Below, one piece after another: positions 60,011 to 64,000 of a stretch of DNA of 64,000 nt. Numbering within the stretch: position 1 is the stretch's first letter; each line of letters begins with the position of its first letter. The notes below the pieces were generated by a model. That model ran no database searches and had not been told where the DNA came from. It worked only from the letters and a program-made list of their open reading frames with translations. Made by a program: the position numbers and the translations under genes. The DNA is from Dryococelus australis (taxonomy: Eukaryota; Arthropoda; Insecta; Phasmatodea; Phasmatidae): positions 230,259,178 to 230,323,177 of the forward strand of contig CM057009.1 in assembly GCA_029891345.1 (NCBI GenBank), in the 5' to 3' direction.

Positions 60011-60790
60011 TAAAAGTTATGTAGTGACGTGGGCTATGGTTTGGTTGCCGTAACGCACCAGCCACAAAGACAGGTTGACCACACTTTTCCAATATCAGTC
60101 ATAAGCTTGTGTGTACTTGTACATATTCGTATGTTAGAATAAACATGTACTTTATTTTTAAGTATGAGGAATAAATAAGTTCATGAAAGTATGCATTGCA
60201 GGACACATCAGCATTCCCTGAAAAAGGACTTAATTTTATGTTAAGTGTTATGTGAAATATTTAATTAATAAATTTTTCCATTTTTTTTATTTCATTGTCT
60301 GTACATTTAATATTAAAGACGAATATATGTTTGTCTCTCATCATCCCATCAGTGCTGCATACAGCCATCTCAGGCCATACATCATCATCCTTATTATTAA
60401 TCTAGTGTTTTTCATGTGGGTGTAGGAAGGCTCGGCCATTCAGTTAGTTCCGTGCCAACCTGCCATCAGTAGCATCTTGAAATCGTGGTACAACAGACGT
60501 CCATGCGCGGCCTCTCCTGCTTTCATTATTCTACTAACCATGTAACAGCAATAGTTTAATTTTTCTTACACCAAGTCATTTTGTCTTTAGGTTTCACCAG
60601 AGGGAGCGCCATCCCACACCCAGACTTTTTATACATGACTGGAACATAATTAGCATCTAATTTCATGTAGGCCTCATGCCAATTTCATCAGTGTAAATGC
60701 TCTCCCACTTAAATGTTGCATAATTTACTTCAGTGCCTCTTTGGAGGAAATTCGTAATTAAATTGTGTTGTTGAAACCAACATGGTACTC
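60011..60790. other. spacer, nothing recognised
   Basis: No supportable feature; slight GC rise near 60420-60520. Confidence 0.4.
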
Positions 60791-60798
60791 ACATTTAT

Positions 60799-61140
60799 TC
60801 ATGGGTGGCCCGATACAGCCTTACAGATGTGAGATAAGTATCTGGGAAGAACAATACACATTACACTATCCTCGGCCATGTGGAATTTAGCTCTATCATC
60901 TACTGCAATGGCTTCAAAAGATGGAGGATCATCAGGGACAGCCACATGGGCCATCGACACCATGGCTTCGAACAACCCTTGTGCTCGCAGCACTGGCTCC
61001 CAACCTTGTAAACGACAGCAATCATCGATACTGACCACATAACCTTCATCCCTTATAGCCCAGAAACCAGTAATCATCATGTTCTTCACTGCAGTGGTTC
61101 TACACACTGCAGCAGTGATACATACCACTGTTATTAACAA
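60799..61140 (-). CDS. unrecognised 113-codon open frame
   Basis: A minus-strand frame with balanced, protein-like composition: an N-terminal hydrophobic stretch MLITVVCITAAVCR, then GFWAIRDEGYVVSIDDCC, VAVPDDPPSFEAIAVDDRAK and MCIVLPRYLSHICK. I do not recognise a family. It could be an exon, a piece of an element's accessory frame, or chance. No splice sites or neighbours support it. Confidence 0.2.
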   Translation of the reverse strand: MLITVVCITAAVCRTTAVKNMMITGFWAIRDEGYVVSIDDCCRLQGWEPVLRAQGLFEAMVSMAHVAVPDDPPSFEAIAVDDRAKFHMAEDSVMCIVLPRYLSHICKAVSGHP

Positions 61141-62681
61141 ATACTAACCAGCCTCTCAAGTAGTGCATTGCAGTCGTGTATTTGTGTTATGTTCGTATCA
61201 TCCATCCCTTCACACCTTCTTTGAATTTCGACAGGTGAGTGTCACCCATCCCTTTCACACAGCTTTCCCAATCATACAGAAGTTAATCGACAGGCAGCCA
61301 TATCCCTTTCCAACTCACATCAACATGCCTGGGAGTGCTCAGTGGAACACAGCTCACCTCTCTTGCAGAATTATACTTTCATCGAATCATCAAGCAAACA
61401 GCAATGCACGAATTCAGCATGTGTTCCCATGCTAGCCACACAGTGATCTCTCGAATTTGCAGCTGGTGCAACAAGTTCACTAGTAACCTTTATATTTTCA
61501 ACATGCTTACGTAAAGCTTTATATGATGTACAATCAAATCACAACACTTCTCCTTCATACATTCTTCTAGTTATTAGTGTCATGTATTTGTTTATTCCTA
61601 TATACCAATTAATTTTCATCTGTGTTTTGTCATTGTTCAAGCACAAACTACATGCTTAAGTAATCGTGTATTCAGCATGTATCCAGGGTAAGTTCAGCAA
61701 ACTCACAAATTCATATCAATGCCCAACACTATTGAAATTAACTTGAAAATGCATAATTCACTATAGCAAATACCTCTCATTCACAGTGTTGTTTGTTTTG
61801 GCATTGTCAGCAATGTACATACGACTCATCTGAAACACTTTATTGCAATGCACACCGAGATAATTATAGTATAACCAATCCCACTTTCGAATGTGGTGCC
61901 ATTATTCATCACTGTTCACACAGAGTTAATTGGAGTATACACAATCCCCCTCTGCACATATTTGCCGTATCTTACATGCTGAGCTAATCTGAGCTTATCC
62001 AAATACCTTTTCGCATGTGGTTCGAAAAGCCGAGACATCCAAGTTACCAGTGCATGACAGCCAGTCCAGACAACTGCAAATGTTCCAGGCAACCGAAATC
62101 ACCATTCACAACACCATCCCTGACGAAGTTCACTAAAGTTTTTTCATTGCAGTATGGAAATGTAGCATTTACCTCATGCATTGTTTTCCCCTCCTTGTTT
62201 ACATTCCCAAGAGAGTTGTTCACCCACTAGCACAATAACATCAGTGCTCATTTATTGTTATTATTATTATTTTGGGTTTTTGTGTTTGCAATTTTCAACT
62301 TTCTTTGATGAATCATCCTCTGCAACATTTCTTTTTAAATTAATTAATTAAATAATTTTGCTGTGATGCAAACTGGCTTTCAACAAGAAGCTACATCAAG
62401 TGCAAGAAGGAGAATGACCTATTTGCATTAGGATGCACAGCATTGTTGCACCAGCCTCGCCAGGGGACAGTAACAACAACATTGCATCACCACTCCCTGT
62501 GCTCACTTACCCTCACATCTCAGAAACTTTAGGTGATGTCAGTGAGGACCAACACGCTGTCAATGGTGTGGGTTCGACTTCTCTGCATGTCCAGTGTGGT
62601 AGAGGAAGTGATGTACTGGGAGGGCGATATGGCATAGGAGCTCCCCACTACTCATACAGGGCATCACAGTGTGGTCACCCC
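61141..62681. other. spacer, nothing recognised
   Basis: The last 250 bases (62430-62681) are GC-richer and directly precede family A copy 2. They have no counterpart next to copy 1, where the long-TIR element takes over. Confidence 0.4.
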
Positions 62682-63644
62682 CTCTACTGGGCAACCATTC
62701 TGAGTTGCTACTAGCATAATTCAAAGGTGGAAGACTTCACATTTCTCAAGTGATGGCAACAAGGAGAGTACTGATGCAGCAAGCTTACCACCTCCCAGCT
62801 GTTCAAAATATCTGCACTCATGGACTATGCGGACATGCCTATGCTGCGGTGACATAAGAGTATCCTGCACTGTTGTGGGCTGTCCACACAGGAGATGCTA
62901 CCAGCCCAAGATAACCAGTATGGACATAAAGGTACAGCACAATGCACGGCCACAGCATAGTAGGCCTGTCACCTGCACCTGCCGTGTCTAGATATCACAC
63001 AGCCCACAGATGGTCTACATGTCAGGCTTCTTTGACATAGGATGAAGTTCTGCCCTCCAGACCATCTGTCACAACATGTGAAAAACAGTGCATCAATCAA
63101 CCAGGGCTCTTAAATGTCGCATAGAGGAAGCGCAAGTGTCCAAAACAGAGATCGAGTGTGGAATAATGGTATTACATACCCAGTGTTACATCCAACCCTT
63201 CCCAGAAGGTTGGATATGTTGAGCAAGGTGTATGATATATTCATGTCCATATTAATGGTGAAATAAGAAAAGTTTTTCACCATATTTTTGAATGGCACTT
63301 AACTATTTTAATATAAATCAATGTGCGAAGTTTCAAAAGTGTGTGCTTTGCACTCCAAAGAAGCCATAGTAGCTTTCAAATTGTTATAAAATATTTTCTA
63401 AATTCAAATAAACATAATGCAGTTTGATATTAAAACATCAGTGTTAAATTTTTATTTTTATTTATTCATGTTATAAGGGTTATTAATACATTTTTGCATA
63501 TTTTTGAAAAGCCTGCGATTTTTGTTTAATATTTTAATTAAAATGAGCAGTAGTATTAAGCACAGTTAGTGTGCATCACCCAGCCATAGGTCAAATGCCC
63601 GGCAGTCAGAATAAGAAGTTTGCAGAGGCCAGAATGTGGGACTC
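62682..63644 (+). repeat. dispersed repeat family A, copy 2
   Basis: Aligns with 12326-13292 from CTCTACTGGGCAAC to GCAGAGGCCAGAATGTGGGA. Same AT-rich 3' part with CAAATAAACATAATGCAG. Same orientation as copy 1. Confidence 0.75.
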
Positions 63645-63729
63645 CGTTCTGTTGGAGCACCTCGATAAGTTGAGATCAGACTAACTTTATCAGCGCAGAC
63701 CATGTGGGCAAAAACGAAGTTGCAAGAAG

Positions 63730-64000
63730 CACCCTCATTGGCTTGATGCCATCTGCTAACTCAAGCCCCCCCCCCCCCTTCCCAAGCGCTGTCGGTGAAG
63801 ACTTCTGTGGGAATCCACATGTTACCAGGAAGTCGTACGGATCGGTCGAGATGTGCGTCGCATTAACTATGTCGTTCCAGACACAACACCAGTGCAGCTA
63901 TTTGGGCAGAAAGTAGTGTTGGTGTAGTGCCATGAGATTGAAGTTAAGTGCAACAAATGTAATGGGGCTAAGTGGCTACGTGCGCCCATGTGCACCTATA
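63730..64000 (+). repeat. relative of the LTR start at 18.14 kb
   Basis: Shared words with 18140-18400 in the same order: TGTGGGAATCC, CGGTCGAGATG, TCGCAT.AACTA, GTAGTGCCA, GTGCAAC, GTGGCT, GCCCA.ATGCAC. Contains a long C run at 63766-63778. Continues to the window edge. Confidence 0.55.

Noticed and set aside
60799-61140. Envelope-like gene of an LTR element
   Set aside because: Only the hydrophobic start suggests it. No cleavage site, no C-terminal anchor and no neighbouring pol were found.

Overview
The window is AT-rich, repeat-dense, non-coding-looking DNA from a eukaryote. The most likely source is an invertebrate animal, probably an arthropod. This rests on the mixture of diverged Ty3/Gypsy elements, Tc1-like and piggyBac DNA transposons and several tRNA-headed SINE-like repeats. 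I see no bacterial gene organisation, no rRNA, no CRISPR array and no intact tRNA gene. The species cannot be named from the sequence. Most open frames are short and belong to repeats. Only one (51832-52260, minus) looks like a possible host coding exon.

Layout. 1-4400: TTCCCTGA-type repeat, a CG-richer possible promoter near 1.35-1.9 kb, a tRNA-headed repeat carrying a 33-bp minisatellite (2446-3090), and a roughly 1-kb TIR element flanked by TA (3391-4386). 4913-12327: a striking 7.4-kb element with two 1,125-bp terminal inverted repeats that differ at only 4 positions. Inside it lie a four-unit 159-bp tandem array, a dead Tc1-like transposase and about 2.3 kb of a 118-bp satellite. 12326-19600: a dispersed repeat (family A), a fossil Gypsy element on the plus strand and an LTR-like region. 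19.8-25.7 kb: SINE-like pieces, a second inverted copy of the 33-bp-minisatellite family, a degenerate CAATCCTC repeat and otherwise featureless AT-rich DNA.

25.7-28.6 kb: a fossil minus-strand Gypsy gag/protease/RT fragment directly next to an LTR-like stretch of opposite orientation. 29.3-37.9 kb: an old minus-strand Gypsy element that still has both roughly 1.15-kb LTRs. 38.5-39.3 kb: tandem array of about 146 bp. 40.8-45.6 kb: a further minus-strand Gypsy fossil. 46.9-48.5 kb: tandem array of about 630 bp. 48657-51626: a decayed piggyBac element with TTAA at both ends. 51.8-52.3 kb: possible host membrane-protein exon. 57.2-60.0 kb: two adjacent tandem families (about 140 bp and 116 bp). 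62.7-64.0 kb: second copy of family A followed by sequence related to the LTR start at 18.14 kb.

There is no operon-like cooperation among genes here. The common theme is nested mobile elements together with several unrelated tandem families with units between 116 and 159 bp. The best candidate for something undescribed is the 7.4-kb long-TIR element. Its arms are almost identical, its only recognisable transposase has lost catalytic residues, its cargo is satellite DNA, and a tRNA-like module is present in mirror image at the inner edge of both arms.
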